Origin: Tetracentron sinense
Taxonomy: Eukaryota > Streptophyta > Magnoliopsida > Trochodendrales > Trochodendraceae
Direction of reading: 5' to 3'
DNA: 64,000 nucleotides
NCBI GenBank assembly: GCA_015143295.1
Contig: CM026554.1
Location: forward strand, 30,207,531-30,271,530
A model generated the notes under the pieces. That model was not told where the DNA came from, did not search any database, and saw only the letters and a list, made by a program, of their open reading frames with translations. Below are positions 1 through 12,600 of this stretch, piece after piece. Every line of letters starts with the position of its first letter. Position 1 is the first letter of the stretch. The position numbers and the translations under genes are program-made.

Positions 1-1955
1 CCATGGTTAAAAAGTCCAAAGCAGGTTTTTTGGTCTATTTTGCATTTTTTGATTTTTTTTTTGGATTTTTCCAAGTTTTCAAAAGGGTTTAATGAGTTTA
101 ACCATGGTTAATGCTAATCATGGTTGAGTTAACCCCAGTTAAGGGTCTAGGCAAGTCTGGAATGGGCCCAAATAGCATGGTAGGGCGTAGAATGACCTCC
201 TACCTGGTCTGGGCCCTGTTTAAAGCCCAAATAAAAGAAATACAGGGATTGGTGGTAAAATTTTTACCACCAATCCTAAGTATATAGAGATTTAGAATGG
301 CGGTGGAGAGTCTATCGTTATTTCCAGTCTTTTCCAATACTGGGTTTACTGGTCTGGGGCCTGGTCAGGGATCAAACCATAGGTCATGGACCACTGGGGG
401 TTAAAGAGGTAATTTGCTTAAGTGTCATACGCCTGTTGACGGTCCAGGGGTTGGTCTGAGATGGGCCCACAGAGGCCTAGAACTCACTGTAATAGAAAAC
501 TAAGAATGGCGGTAGAGTTTCTACCCCAATTCTGGACAGTTTCCTATTAGGGGCATTTTAACCATGGTTAACCCACTTGGGTTAGCCTGGAATGACCAGG
601 GTAGACAAGGGAATGTCCTAGGGACCAAACTTGGGCCTTGGAATGGACCAGGACCCACCCTAGAGGGGCATAAGGTTACTGCAAATGAGGAGTTCAGGAA
701 TGGCGGTAGTGAGTTTACCGTCATTCCTGGTTTTGTCCAGAACTTGATTTCCCCCTTGAGACTGAACTAAGGCTACTTCCAGAGGATTCCTCATGGGCTG
801 AGGGTCCCCCAAAAATGAGAGGGGGGGTACCATGCACGGTGGGGCCACTGTGACCGAGTTTTAAACCTCAAGGGGGGTCCCCTATGCCTATGAAAGGGCA
901 AAGGGATCCCTATCCTTGGTTAAAAAAAGAACAAAACTAAAATGAAAAGGGCCCCTGGAGTAGGACCAAGGGTCTTACAATGTTTATAACTTCCTTACCC
1001 TACTAGCTTGGTTCCTTCGGCAATGAAGGAGGTGGTACACGGGGGGTGGAAGGCTTTGAGAGGTATGGGTTAACCCCTGGATGCTCTAAGGTCTCTCTTC
1101 GGATGGAAGACTGGAAGGGAAGGATTGGTTTTCGGATTTTGGCAGAGCTTCCTTTTGGAGTTTTTTGGAGTGAGAGTTTAAGCTTGGGGAGGGGCTGTAT
1201 ATATAGGTCAGGGGAGACCTAGGGTAGTTTAGGGATTAAAACAAAAGTGTTGGACACTATGGGGGCAGAGCTGGATTAGCCAGGGGTGCTAGAACAGTTT
1301 CAATCAAAAATTAGGAATGACGGTAATACCAATACCGCCATTCCTGGTTTAGCCTGAACTAAGAATTGTGGTAGAGTTTCTACCACTATTTCTTATTTTT
1401 TGCTAAAACAGGCCCAACCGTTTGCAATTAGCCTAAATCACTGTACATTTTTCCAAAATTGGAAATGACGGTAATAACTTTACCGTCATTCCTGATTTTT
1501 TCAAAAAAGACCTGTGAGCCCCACTCCAACGGATTTTAGGGCTTGTGGGCCCATGTTTAGGCCCACAGGGTGGTTTGGCTTCGGTTTTGGGTCCTTGGGC
1601 CTAGGGCTTGATTAGGGTTTACCTAGGATTTGACTAGGGTTAGGCCAAGGATTTGACTAGGGTTTACTTAGGTTTAACCTAGGATTTGCCTAGGGTTTGA
1701 CTAGGGTTTACTTAAGTTTGACCTAGGGTTTGCTTAAGGTTTGACTGAGGCTTGACTAAGGTTTACCTAGGGTTAGGCCTAGGGTTTGACTAGGGCTTGC
1801 TTAGGTTTGATCTAGGGCTTGACTAGGGTTTACCTAGGGTTAGGCCTAGGGTTTGCTTACGTTTGACCTTGGGTTCGCCTAGGGTTTGAGGGTGTTAATC
1901 ATGGTTAAGATGATTAACTATGATTAGGAAGGGGTGTAAAAATTGGGTGATTACA
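1..1955 (+). mobile_element. LTR-like block, copy 1 (left end cut by window)
   Basis: Non-coding block that aligns by eye to 5691-7127 and 7735-9615. Shared landmarks in order are TTAACCATGGTTAA palindromes, a series of GGCGGTA...TACCGCC hairpins, a CTAGGGTTT-type degenerate repeat, and an end reading GGGTGATTACA (copy 3 ends GGTGCTTACA). A common sharp end followed by unrelated sequence is what the 3' end of an LTR looks like, so I read it as an LTR or a fragment of one. No PBS or TSD was found, and the lineage is unknown. The open frames in it (60-70 codons) overlap on both strands and resemble no protein. Confidence 0.55.
1600..1890 (+). repeat. Degenerate CTAGGGTTT-type short tandem repeat
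   Basis: About 25 imperfect units of 11-13 bases built on CTAGGGTTTGA, TTACCTAGG and TTAGGCCTAGG. The same stretch occurs at about 9390-9545 in the third LTR-like block, so it belongs to that repeat family and is not an independent array. Confidence 0.8.
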
Positions 1956-3712
1956 GTTTTCTATCGGCTCTGAGCCAACTAGTTCGAGAGTTATCAATTT
2001 TGACTCCGCTCAGGAAGTTGGTGGAAGCTGATAGAGTGTACCGGGGCTATGTTGTGCTAGTTGGGTAGCACGAGTTGTTCGCCGACCTGATAGTCTTAGA
2101 TTTCCAAGATTTCGATGTGATCTTGGGAGTGGACTAGATTTTGACTCGCCATGGTCATGTGGCGTGCTTCAAGAAGATGGTGAACTTCCGGCCTGTTAGG
2201 GCAAAGCCATTTCACTTCAGGGGACTGCAGAGGAGAGATGTCACCAGCTTTGCTGCACTTAGTCGCTCGAGCTTTGAGGCACGGGACTCCACAACAATTC
2301 CGGTTGTCTGTGAGTACTTAGACATATTCCCAGATGTCTTGCCAAGTTTGTCTCCTGATCGGGTGATAGATTTTGCTAATGAACTTGCTCCGGGTACTGC
2401 TTCGATTTCTAGGGCTCCATACAGGATGACCCCTATAGAACTGAAGGAGTTAAAGGAGCAGTTGGAGGAATTATATAGGCTTGGTTTCATCCAGCCAAGT
2501 TTCTCACCATGAGGAGCCCTAGTACTCTTCGTGAAGAAGAAGGATGTGTCGATGAGGATGTGCATCGACTATAGGCCACTGAACAAGGTCATGATTAAGA
2601 ATCATTATCCAATGCCTCGGATAGACGACTTGTTTGACCAGCTGAAGGGAGCGTGACTTTTCTTGAAGATTCATCTTCGCTCTGGGTACCATCAATTGAA
2701 GATCAAGGCTAAAAACGTTCCTAAGACTGCCTTTAGGACTTAGTATGGCCACTACGAGTTCATAGTCATGCCTTTTGGTCTGACAAATGTGCCGACTGCT
2801 TTCATGGATATGATGAACCGAGTATTCAGATCTTCTCTCGATCGATGTGATCGTGTTTATCGATGATATCCTGGTGTATTCCAAGGCCCGGGATGATCAT
2901 GTGAGAGACCTCCGCCTGACGTTGCAGACTCTTCGAGAGCATAGCCTGTATGCTAAGTTGAGCAAGTGCGAGTTCTAGTTGGAGAAAGTAGCGTTCCTTG
3001 GCCATGTGATATCTGCTATGGGCATTTCAGTTGATTCTATGAAAGTAGAAGCAGTGAAGAACTGGGAGAGGCCCAAGAGTGTTACCGAGATTCGTAGCTT
3101 TCGCGGTCTGGCAGGATATTATCGGAGATTCGTGGAGGGATTCTCTAACTTAGCGGCACCGCTTATGTATCTCACGTGTAAGAATGCTAAGTTTGAGTGA
3201 AGTGATCAGTGTGAGATGAGCTTCATAGAGTTAAAGGACTGGCTCACTATTGATCCTGTCCTTGGGGTCCTATCTGGCAGTGGTGGTTTCGCCGTGTATA
3301 GTGATGCTTCATATGTCGGGTTAGGATGTGTTCTTATGCAGCACGGGAAGGTCGTCGCTTATGCTTCCTAGAAGGATCATGAGAAGAATTATTCTACGCA
3401 TGATCTGAAGCTTGCAGCTGTGGTTTTTACACTGAAGATTTGGCATCATTACCTTTATAGGGAGCATTTCAATGTGTATACAGATCACAAGAGCTTGAGA
3501 TATCTGTTTTCTCAGAAGGAGCTGAATCAGAGGTAGCATCGATGGATAGAGTTCATGAAGGACTACGAGTGCTCTATCTAGTACCACCCTGGTAAGGCGA
3601 ATGTGGTTTCCGATGCTCTAAGCAAAATGTCTCCTAGATTTATGGCTCGCCTTATGGTACAAGGGTGAAAATTGTTAGAAGAGATTGTGAGCACAGATTT
3701 TTTTGCCCCTAC
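1956..3712 (+). pseudogene. Ty3/gypsy (chromovirus, Tekay/Del-like) pol fragment: protease end, RT, RNase H
   Basis: Translation of the + strand gives the end of a retropepsin region (DFDVILG near 2115), then a gypsy reverse transcriptase (FPDVLP, a VKKKD...[12 protein letters not shown] block near 2530-2590, MPFGLTN near 2770, FIDDILVYS near 2860, FLGHVIS near 2995). RNase H follows (AVYSDAS near 3290, YTDHKSL near 3480, VSDALSKM near 3610). Integrase and gag are missing. The reading is broken by many stops (2067, 2136, 2510, 2655, 2742, 2977, 3198, 3370, 3535, 3580, 3666) and at least one frameshift near 2840, so it is a dead fragment. The protein order and motifs fit the Tekay/Del group of chromoviruses; that assignment is by recognition only. 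It starts right after the TTACA end of the left LTR-like block and stops where the 426-bp repeats begin. Confidence 0.88.
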
Positions 3713-5413
3713 AAGCGTTTTGTTTGAGTCGTAACTTTTTAATTCTGAGGGATAAGTCCAAGATATGGATAAGATCTAATGGTCTCAATGAAAGTCTAGG
3801 TAAGAGGTTCGATTAAGTTCCAGAGAAGGTGTTAAGCACCCTGAGGCCCCCATTTAACAATGGTTACCTACTCCCTAGGTATAAGCCAAATTAATGTCAA
3901 AGTTTTACTCAAATGCCAAAGTGGTTAGATTATACTAATCTAAGAAGATAAAAATCCTAACTAGGGTCAAACCTGGGTTGGGTTGCCTACGTACTAACAT
4001 GAGGTGAGATCAGACTGAGCGTAGTTTTGGCACATGAGCCCGTGCCAAGGCTAGGTGGGTGTGTCTGTGCACCGGGGTGGCTAAGGCTTAGTCTGGGGAC
4101 TAATATTTGGTTGATCGGGATGGTAAGTGCATGGTATCAAGGGTTTTGTTTGAGTCACCACATTAATTCTGAGGGATAAGTCCCAAATATGGATAAGGTC
4201 TAATGGTCTTAATGAGAGTTAGGTAAGAGGTTCGATTAAGTTTCAAAGAAGGTGTTAGGCATCGTGGGGCTCCCATTTAACAATGGTTACTTACTCCCTA
4301 GGTATAAGCCAAATTAATGTCAAAGTGTTACTCAAATGTCAAAGTGTTTAGATTATACTAATCCAATAAGAGAAAAATCCTAACTAGGGTTGAACCCGGG
4401 TTGGGTTGCCTACGTACTAACATGAGGTGAGATCAGACCGATCGTAGTTCTGGCACATGAGCCCGTGTCGAGGCTAGGCGAGTGTATGTATGCACCGGGG
4501 TGGCTAAGGCTTAGCCCGGGGACTAATATTTGGTTGACCGGGGTGGTCAAGTGCATAGTATCAAGGGTTTTGTTTGAGTCGCAACTTATTAATTCTGAGG
4601 GATAAGTCCCGGATATGAATAAGGTCTAATGGTCTTAAATTTGAGTCTCGGTAAGAGGTTCGATTAAGTTCCAAGGAAGGTGTTAGGCATCGTAGGGCCC
4701 CCATTTAACAATAATTACCTACTCTTTAGGTATAAGCCAAATTAATGTCAATGTTTTACTCAAATGCCAAAGTGTTTAGATTATACTAATCCAAGAAGAG
4801 AAAAATTCTAACTAGGGTCAAACCCGGGTTGAGTTGCCTACGTACTCACATGGGGTGAGATCAGACCGAGTGTAGTTCTGGCACATGAGCCCGTGCCAAG
4901 GTTAGGCGAGTGTGTGTGTGCAACGGGGTGGCTAAGGCTTAGTCCGAGGATTAATATTTGGTTGACCGGGGTGGTCAAGTGTATGGTATCAAGGGTTTTG
5001 TTTGAGTCACCACTTATTAATTCTGAGGGATAAGTCGTAGATATGGATAATGTCTAATAGTCTTAATGAGAGTCTAGGTGAGAGGTTCGATTAAGTTCCA
5101 GAGATATTAGGCATCATGGGGCCCTCATTTAACAATGGTTACCTACTCTTTAAGTATAAGCCAAATTAATGTCATAGTTTTACTCAAATGCCAAAGTGTT
5201 TAGATTATACTAATCGAAGAAGAGAAAAATCCTAACTAGGGTCAAACTTGGGTTGGATTACCTACGTACTCACATGGGGTGAGATCAGACTGACCGTAGT
5301 TCTGGCACATGAGCCCGTGCCAAGGCTAGGCGAGTATGTGTGTGCAACGGGGTGGCTAAGGCTTAGTCCGGGGACTAATATTTGGTTGAATGGGGTGGTA
5401 AGTGCATGGTATT
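3713..5413 (+). repeat. Four tandem copies of a ~426-bp unit
   Basis: Units begin with TTTTGTTTGAGTC near 3716, 4144, 4567 and 4995, so the period is 424-428 bases. Each carries GGATAAGTCC, GAAGGTGTTAGGCA, CCATTTAACAATGGTTAC, GAGCCCGTGCCAAGG and GGGGTGGCTAAGG in the same order. A fifth, diverged copy (GAGAGTCGCCACTTATTAATTC...) forms the start of the third LTR-like block at 7160-7520. This suggests the unit is the 5' part of that LTR, amplified in tandem here. No coding potential seen. Confidence 0.85.
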
Positions 5414-5690
5414 ACGGTATGGGAACGGAGGCCAAGATTTAAGCCCGGAGGCTTGGGATTGGGCCCAGAGGCCCAGGATTGGGCCTAGAGGCCAAAGGAT
5501 GGGACTGGAGGCCAAGGGTTCAGCCCAGAGGCTAAGGATCGGGCCCAAAAGCCAAGGGTTGAGCTTTGAGGTAGAAGATTGGGCCTGGAGACCATGACAT
5601 GGGCCCAAAGTTGAGCCCGGAGGCTGAAGATTGGGCCCAAAGGCCAATGCATGGGCTCGAAGGCCAAGGTTTGCTTAATCAGAGTTAAGT
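5414..5690 (+). repeat. Short GGCC-rich tandem repeat (~24 bp)
   Basis: About ten imperfect units of the form GAGGCCAAGGATTGGGCCCA. The overlapping open frames on both strands here come from the repeat, not from a gene. The block sits between the 426-bp array and the second LTR-like block, in the same relative place as the 38-bp repeat at 7527-7710. Confidence 0.85.
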
Positions 5691-7127
5691 GGTGAGCTAA
5701 CCATGGTTAGGACTGCTAATCATGGTTCAAAATGTCCAACATCAGATTTTTGATCCATTCTGCATTTTTTACATTTTTAGGAATTTATGGATTTTTCCTA
5801 AGATTAAATGTTTTTAACCATGGTTAAAAGTTTAATCAGGGTTAAGTTTAACCCCAATTAAGGTTTTAGTTCGGTCAGGGGTGCACCCAGGTAGCATGGC
5901 AAGGCCTAGAATGACCTCCTACCTGGTCTGGGCCCTGTGCAAGGCCACTATTATGCAAAACATTGGAATTGGTGGTAGATACAATACCACCAATTCCATT
6001 TCTTCCCATAATGGAATTGGCGGTACTGTGAGTACTGCTTATGTCACTGTTTTTGACACAGTGGCTTTGCAGTCAAAATGGGAGGTTAAGGGTGATGCTC
6101 AGGGGGTTCTAGACCCTCAAATGAGTTCAGGGGACTTGTCACAAGTCCTGGGCCTGTTCTAGACCTTGGGCCTGGTCTGAATTGGACCCACATAGGCCAT
6201 TTTAATATTGAACAAGAAAACCCAGAATGTCGGAAAACTTTTCATCGACATGTTGTGTCTTCTCTGGTTTAGTAGACTTAACCATAGTTAGAAGGGTCAG
6301 ATGAGCCTGAAAGGACCAGGGATGATAGAAAGAGGTCTCAGAGACCTAAGCTAGGCCTTGGAATGGTTCAAGGCCCACTCAAATGGGACCTAGAACTGTT
6401 GTAAAAAGGGAGCACTTCGAATGAGAGTATTAAGTTTACCGCCATTCTGTGCTTTTCTAGAACTGGATTCTCTTCCCTGGTGTCGCACCATATCGCTTTC
6501 AGGGGATCCCTCATGGGCTAAGGGTCCCCTAGAATGCTTGGGGAGTGACTGAATGGGTGGCAAAGCTTCGTAGCCGAGGTTTTTACTTCTGAGGGGTCTC
6601 TATACCTAAGAGGAAGGCAAGGAGAACCTCTGCTCTTGGGTTTTGCAACAAAACAACACAAAAAGGTCCCCTGGAGTAAGACCTGGGGCTCATAGAGGTT
6701 TTTACAAAAATAAAGGGGTAGGGGAAGACCCTACCCTATCGGTTTGCTTCGAGCAGAGGTAGTGGTGGCTATGGTGGTGGTGCACGGCTTGGAGAGATCC
6801 TTCTCTGCTAACAGTAGCCTGGGCTGATCCTTGGATCCCTAACCTTCTCCTAGATTGGGTTTTGAAAGCAACAGACTTTGGTAGTCCTAGGATTCTTCAG
6901 GGTTTCCCCAAGTAATTTCTTCTTAATCCCCCATAGGTAAGCGGAGGTCTTAGAAGGGAGAGGGGCGGCCAGAGGCATACCTGGTGTACTGGGAGAGCAG
7001 GCGAGTTCTGATTTTACGTAAACTAGGAATGACAGTAATTCCAGTACCGCCATTCCCTACAAGGACAAATTGATAATGACGATATAATAATTATTGTCAT
7101 TCCTGATCTTTTCTAGAAATAGGCCTG
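5691..7127 (+). mobile_element. LTR-like block, copy 2 (3' truncated)
   Basis: Aligns to copy 1 from the ACCATGGTTA start through the hairpin series (for example GGAATTGGTGGTAGATACAA near 5963) to ...GGCCTGTGAG near 7126. The CTAGGGTTT repeat and the TTACA end are missing, and the next LTR-like block starts 30 bases later. No coding sequence supported. Confidence 0.55.
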
Positions 7128-7159
7128 TGAGTATGGGATTTCACCTCACTCACGGGGTA

Positions 7160-9615
7160 TGTTGAGAGTCGCCACTTATTAATTCAGAAGGGATAAGTCC
7201 CCGGGTTGTGGATAAGGTCTTGGTCTACATGAGAGTTTTAGGTAAGAGGTTCGGTTAAGTCCCGAGGAAGGTGTTAGGCACCCGGGACCCCCATTTTGTA
7301 ATGGTTATCTACTTTCTAGGTGTAAGCCAAATTAAAGTCAAATTGTTCTTCAAATGCCTAAGTGTTTAGAGTATACTAACCCAAGAAAGAAAATGCTAAC
7401 TAGGGTAGTTCTAGCACATGAGCCCGTGCCAAGGCTAAGGGGAGTGTGTGTGTGCACCGGGGTGGCTAAGGGTCTAGCTTAGAGGCTAGGGTTCGATTGA
7501 CCAGGTTGGTCAAGTTCATGATTTGAGTCCGGTAGACTAAGAGATTAGGCCCGATAGGCCAAGGGTTAGTCCGGTAGACTAAGGGTTAGGCCCGATAGGC
7601 CAAGGGTTAGTCCGGTAGACTAAGGGTTAGACCCGATAGGCCAAGAGTAAGTCCGGTAGACCAGGATTAAACCTAGTAGGCCAAGGGTGCGCCCGGTAGG
7701 CCAAAAGGGATTTAACCGAAGTTAAAGGGAGAGTTAACCATGGTTAAGATTGCTAACCATGGTTAAAAGAGCCAAGGTAGGGTTTTTGGTCTTTTTTACG
7801 TTTTTTGAATGTTTTGGGACTTTTCAAATTTTTTCCAAGGGTTAAAGGACTTTAACCATGGTTAATACTAATCTGGTTGAGTTAACCCGATTTAAGAAGT
7901 GTGGTCCGGCCAAGGTGGGCCCAGATAGCATGGCAGGGCCTAGAATGGCCTCCTACCTGGTTTGAGCAATGTGTAAATCCCAAATCACATAAAACAGAGA
8001 ATGATGGTAAAGAGAGTACCGCCATTTTCAAGTCTTTACAGAACTGGAATGGCGGTGATCTGTTTACCACAATTACCAGGTATTTCTGGAATGGGTTTAC
8101 AAGTCTGGGTGAAGGTCAAGGGTGTAACCCATAGGGTCCTGGACCCTTAGGGCTCACTAAGGAACTCCCCCAGGTATCTTGGGCCTGTGGTGGGCCCTAG
8201 AAATAGTTTAAAATGGGCCTACAATGGGCACCATTACACTGTAACAGAAAACCTGGAATGGAGGTAGACCGTTTACCGTCATTATGAATAGTTTTCATTT
8301 GAAGGGGTTTTTAACCATGGTTAAGCTATGGGGTTGGCCTGAAAGGACCAGGGTAAGAAGGGTGAGGTCTGAGGGGCCTAGAATAGACCAGGGCCCACCC
8401 AAATGGGGCTAAGGCTACTGTAAACAGAAGGTCCAAGATTGACGGGTACTAAGATTACCGCTATTCTTGGTTTTTTTCCAGAACTTGATTTTCCCCTCCT
8501 CGGCTTGGACCAGGCTACTTCTAGGGGATATCTCATGGACTGAGAATCCCCCAAAAGTTATGGGAAGGTGTCATGCAAGATGGGGACCATGATGCCAGAG
8601 TTTTGAACCCTCAAAGAGGTCCCCATGCCTATGGAGAGGTAAGGGGACCCCTGTCCTTGGGTCTACAGAACAAAAACAGGAATGAAAAGGGCCCCTGGAG
8701 TAGGACCAGGAGCCTTACAATGCTTGGAATAAAAGGCAAAGGTGTAGGGGAATCCTACCCTGCAGGCTTTATCCTTCGTGGTGGTGCACGGTGGTGATGC
8801 ACAGGGAGAGGTCTTGGATGACCCCTGGACTATTTGGGGTGGCCTCAGGTGGAGGACAAAGAGGTGGGGGCTGAGATTCGGGTTGCACAGCAAACCTGTA
8901 GAGTTTCTACACTAGGATTTTGGAATAGAGTTGAAGCTTGAGGGGGAATATTTATAGGTAAAGGGGAGACCTGGGGTACTTTAGGGATGCTAAACAAGGT
9001 GTAGGACACGAGGGAGGCAGAGCTGGAGTGGTCCAAGGGTGCCAGCATAATTTTGAATCAAATATCAGGAATGACAGTAATGTTAGTACCACAATTTCTG
9101 GTTTAACCTAAATGAAGAATTGCGGTAGAGTATATATCGCTATTACTTGTTTATGCTAAATCAGGTCCAACCCAATTGTAATTGGTCTAGGTTTACTGTA
9201 ACTTTTTCCAAATAAGGAAATAGTAGTAAAGTTATTACTGCTATTCCTGATTTTTTTCAAAAACCACAAGTGGGCCCCACTCAATAGGTTTCTAAGGTTT
9301 GTGGGCCCATGCTTGGGCCCACAAGGTGGTCTGGAATGGATTTTAGGTCCTTGAGCCTAGAAATGAGCCTTGGATGCTAGGGATTTTGTCCTCAGGTTAA
9401 CCTAGGGTTAGGCTTAGGGTTTGACCTAGGGTTTGTCTAAGGCTTAACTAGGGTTTGACTAGGGTTAGGCCTAGGGTTTGCTTAGGTTTGACCTAGGGTT
9501 TATCTAGGTTTTGACTATGGCTTAACTAGAGTTTGTCCTAGGGTTAAAGGGTATTAACCATGATTTTAAATGGCTAACTATGATTAGGAAGGGGTGTACA
9601 AAATAGGTGCTTACA
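7160..9615 (+). mobile_element. LTR-like block, copy 3 (most complete, TG...CA ends)
   Basis: Begins TGTTGAGAGTCGCCACTT and ends GGTGCTTACA. Layout: a diverged 426-bp-type unit (7160-7520), a 38-bp tandem repeat (7527-7710), ACCATGGTTAA palindromes, the hairpin series (8005-9250), the CTAGGGTTT repeat (9390-9545) and the end. Its length of 2456 bases is reasonable for a plant gypsy-type LTR. It is followed by GCTGCCCCTCTTTACC, a stretch that I recall as common just inside some plant LTRs, and then by the satellite array. I could not identify a PBS or a TSD, so LTR status is an inference from the ends and the repeated copies. Confidence 0.6.
7527..7710 (+). repeat. 38-bp tandem repeat inside LTR-like copy 3
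   Basis: Four to five units alternating GTCCGGTAGACTAAGGGTTA and GGCCCGATAGGCCAAGGG. It takes the same position as the GGCC repeat at 5414-5690 but has its own unit sequence, so this part of the family has been re-amplified separately in different copies. Confidence 0.85.
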
Positions 9616-12600
9616 GCTGCCCCTCTTTACCAAAGAGTATCAAGTTGGCAATTGAACGGCAAAGACTACAAGCGTTTGAAGAAACGGCAATGAAATCTGA
9701 GCCCCGGTTTGGATTTGGTGGAAGAGTATACTTAAGAAGTATAGATTCCGGGCCTCTAGGTGCCTAAATCGGGAAAATGATGTCGGATTCCCTCGAAACC
9801 AATTCCAACACTTGAAATACACGCGTTAGAATAAGCGGCATCGAAATCTATGCCCCGATTAGGATTTGGTGAAAGGTTATAGGTTTAGGCCAGAGCATAC
9901 TTAAGAAGTATGGATTCCGGACCAATTAGTGGCCAAATCGGGAAAACGACCTCGGGTTCCCTCGAAACCAATTCCCACAGTTTGGTTGGGTCAAAATATA
10001 CACGTTAGAAGAAATGACATCGAGATCCGACCCCTGGTTTTGATTTGGTGCGGGTTTGTAGGTTTAGGCCAAACGATATTTCAAAGTTTGGATTTCGGCT
10101 CTCTCGGTTCCTAAATCGGGTAAATGACCTCGGATTCCATCGAAACTAATTCCCACTTTGGTTGGGTCAAAATACAAGTGTTAGAACGACATCAAAATCT
10201 GACCCCCGGTTTGGATATGGTGCGAGTTTTTCGGTTTAAGCCAAAATGATATTTCTAAGTTTTGATTTCGGGCCTCACGGTGCCCAAATCGAGCAAACAA
10301 CCTCGGATTCCATCAAAATAAATTCTCACAATTTGATTGGATCGAAATACACATGTTAGAAGAAACGGCATTGAAATCCGAACCCCGGTTAGGATTTGAT
10401 GGAAGGTTATAGGTTTAAGACAGAGTAAACTTAAAAAATATGGATTCAAGGCCTCTCGGTAACTAAATCGGGCAAATGACTTCGGATTCCCTCGAAACCA
10501 ATTCCAATACTTGGGATATATTGAAATACACGCGTGAGAAGAAACGACATCAAAATCCGAGGCCGGTTAGGTTTGAGTAGAAGGTTGTAGGTCTAGGCTA
10601 AAATATACTTAAAAAGTATAAATTTTGGGCCTCTCGGTTCCCAAATCGAGCAAACGACCTCAGAATCCCTCGAAACTAATTCCAGCACTTAGGATATATC
10701 AAAATACTCACATTAGAAGAAACAACATCGAAATCCAAACCCCGGTGAGGATTTTGTGTAAGGTTGTAGGTTTAGGCTAGAATATACTTAAGATGTTGGA
10801 ATTTCTGCTTCTTTATGCCCAAATTGGGCAAACGGCATCGGATTCCCTCGAAACCAAGCTCAATACTTATGATATATTGAAATAGATGCGTTAGAAGAAA
10901 CGGCATCGCAATCCAAACCCGGTTTAGATTTGGTGGAAGGTTGTAGGTTTAGGCCATATATACATAAGTATAGATTTCGGGTCTCTAGGTGCCTGAATCG
11001 GGAAAACGATCTCAGATTCCCTCGAAACCCCAATTCCAACACTTAGGATATATTGAAATACACGAGTTAGAATAAGTGGCATCGAAATCTATGCCCCAGT
11101 TATGATTTGGTGGAGGGTTATAGGTTTAGGCCAAAGCATACTATAGAATTATGAATTCCGGGCCTCTCGATGCCCAAATCGGGCAAACGACCTCAGATTC
11201 CCTCGAAACCAATTCCCAGAGTTTGGTTGGGTTGAAATACACGCGTTAAAAGAAATGACATCGAGATCTGACCCCGGTTTGGATTGGGTGCGGGTTTGTT
11301 GGTTTAGGCCAAACGATACTTCAAAGTTTGGATTTTGGCCCTCTCGATGTCCAAATCGGGTAAATGACCACGGATTCCATCGAAACTAATTCCCACACTT
11401 TGGTTGGGTCAAAATACAAGTGTTAGAAAAAACGGCATCAAAATCCAACCCCCAGTTTTGATATGATGCAAGTTTTTAGTGTTTAGGCCAAAATGATATT
11501 TCTATGTTTTGATTTTGGGCCTCTTAGTGCCCAAATCGATCAAACAACCTCGGATTCAATCGAAATGAATTCTCACACTTTGGTTGGCTCGAAATACACA
11601 AGTTAGAAGAAACGGCATGAAAATCCAAACCCCGATTATGATTTGATGGAAGGTGGTAGGTTTAGGTCAGAGTAAACTTAAAAAGTATGGATTCAGGGCC
11701 ACTCTATAACCAAATCAGGCGAATGACCTAGGATTCCCTCGAAATCAATTCCAACACTTGGGATATATTGAAATACACGCATAAGAAAAACGACATCAAA
11801 ATCCGAGCCCTGATTAGGTTTTGGTCGAAGGTTGTAGGTTTAAGCCAAAATATACTTAAGAAGTATAAATTCTGGGCCTCTCGGTTCACAAATTGGGCAA
11901 ACAACCTCGAAATCCCTCGAAATGACATCGAAATCCGAACCCCAGTTAGGATTTTGTGTAAGGTTGTAGTTTTAGGCTAGAATATACTTCAGATGTTGGA
12001 ATTCGGTTCTTGATGCTCAAATTGAGCAAACGGCATCGGATTCCCTTGAAACCAATCCCAACACTTATGATATATTGAAATACACGCGTTAGAAGAAACA
12101 GCATTGAAACCCAAACCCCGGTTAGGATTTTGTGGAAGGTTGTAGGTTTAGGGTAGAGTATACTTAAGATGGAATTTGTCCTCTCGGTGTCCAAATTGGA
12201 CAAACGGCCTCGGATTTCCTTGAAACTAATTCCAACACTTAGGATATATTGAAATACACACGATAGAAAAAATGGCATTGAAATCCGAGTCCCGGTTTGG
12301 ATTTGGTGGAAGGTTGTAAGTTTAGGCCAGATATACTTAAGAAGTATAGATTTCGGGCCTCTAGGTGCCTAAATCGGGAAAATGATCTCAGATCCCTCGA
12401 AACCAATTCCAACACTTGGGATATATTGAAATACACGTGTTAGAATAAGTGACATCGAAATCCATGCCCCGGTTAGGATTTGTGGAAGGTTATAGGTTTA
12501 GGTCAGAGCATACTAAACAAGTACAGATTCCGGGCCTCTCAGTGCCCAAATCGGGCAAACGACCTCAGATTCCCTTGAAACCAATTCCCACAGTTTGATT

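Noticed and set aside
1600..1890. Possible interstitial telomere (TTTAGGG-like) repeat
   Set aside because: Units are CTAGGGTTTGA and variants of 11-13 bases, not the 7-base plant telomere repeat; the same stretch is part of each complete LTR-like block.
3713..5690. CRISPR-like or phage-type repeat arrays
   Set aside because: Direct tandem repeats without unique spacers, in plant DNA; no cas-like genes.
5881..6162. 93-codon open frame
   Set aside because: Lies across the hairpin region of LTR-like copy 2; copies 1 and 3 do not keep the frame.
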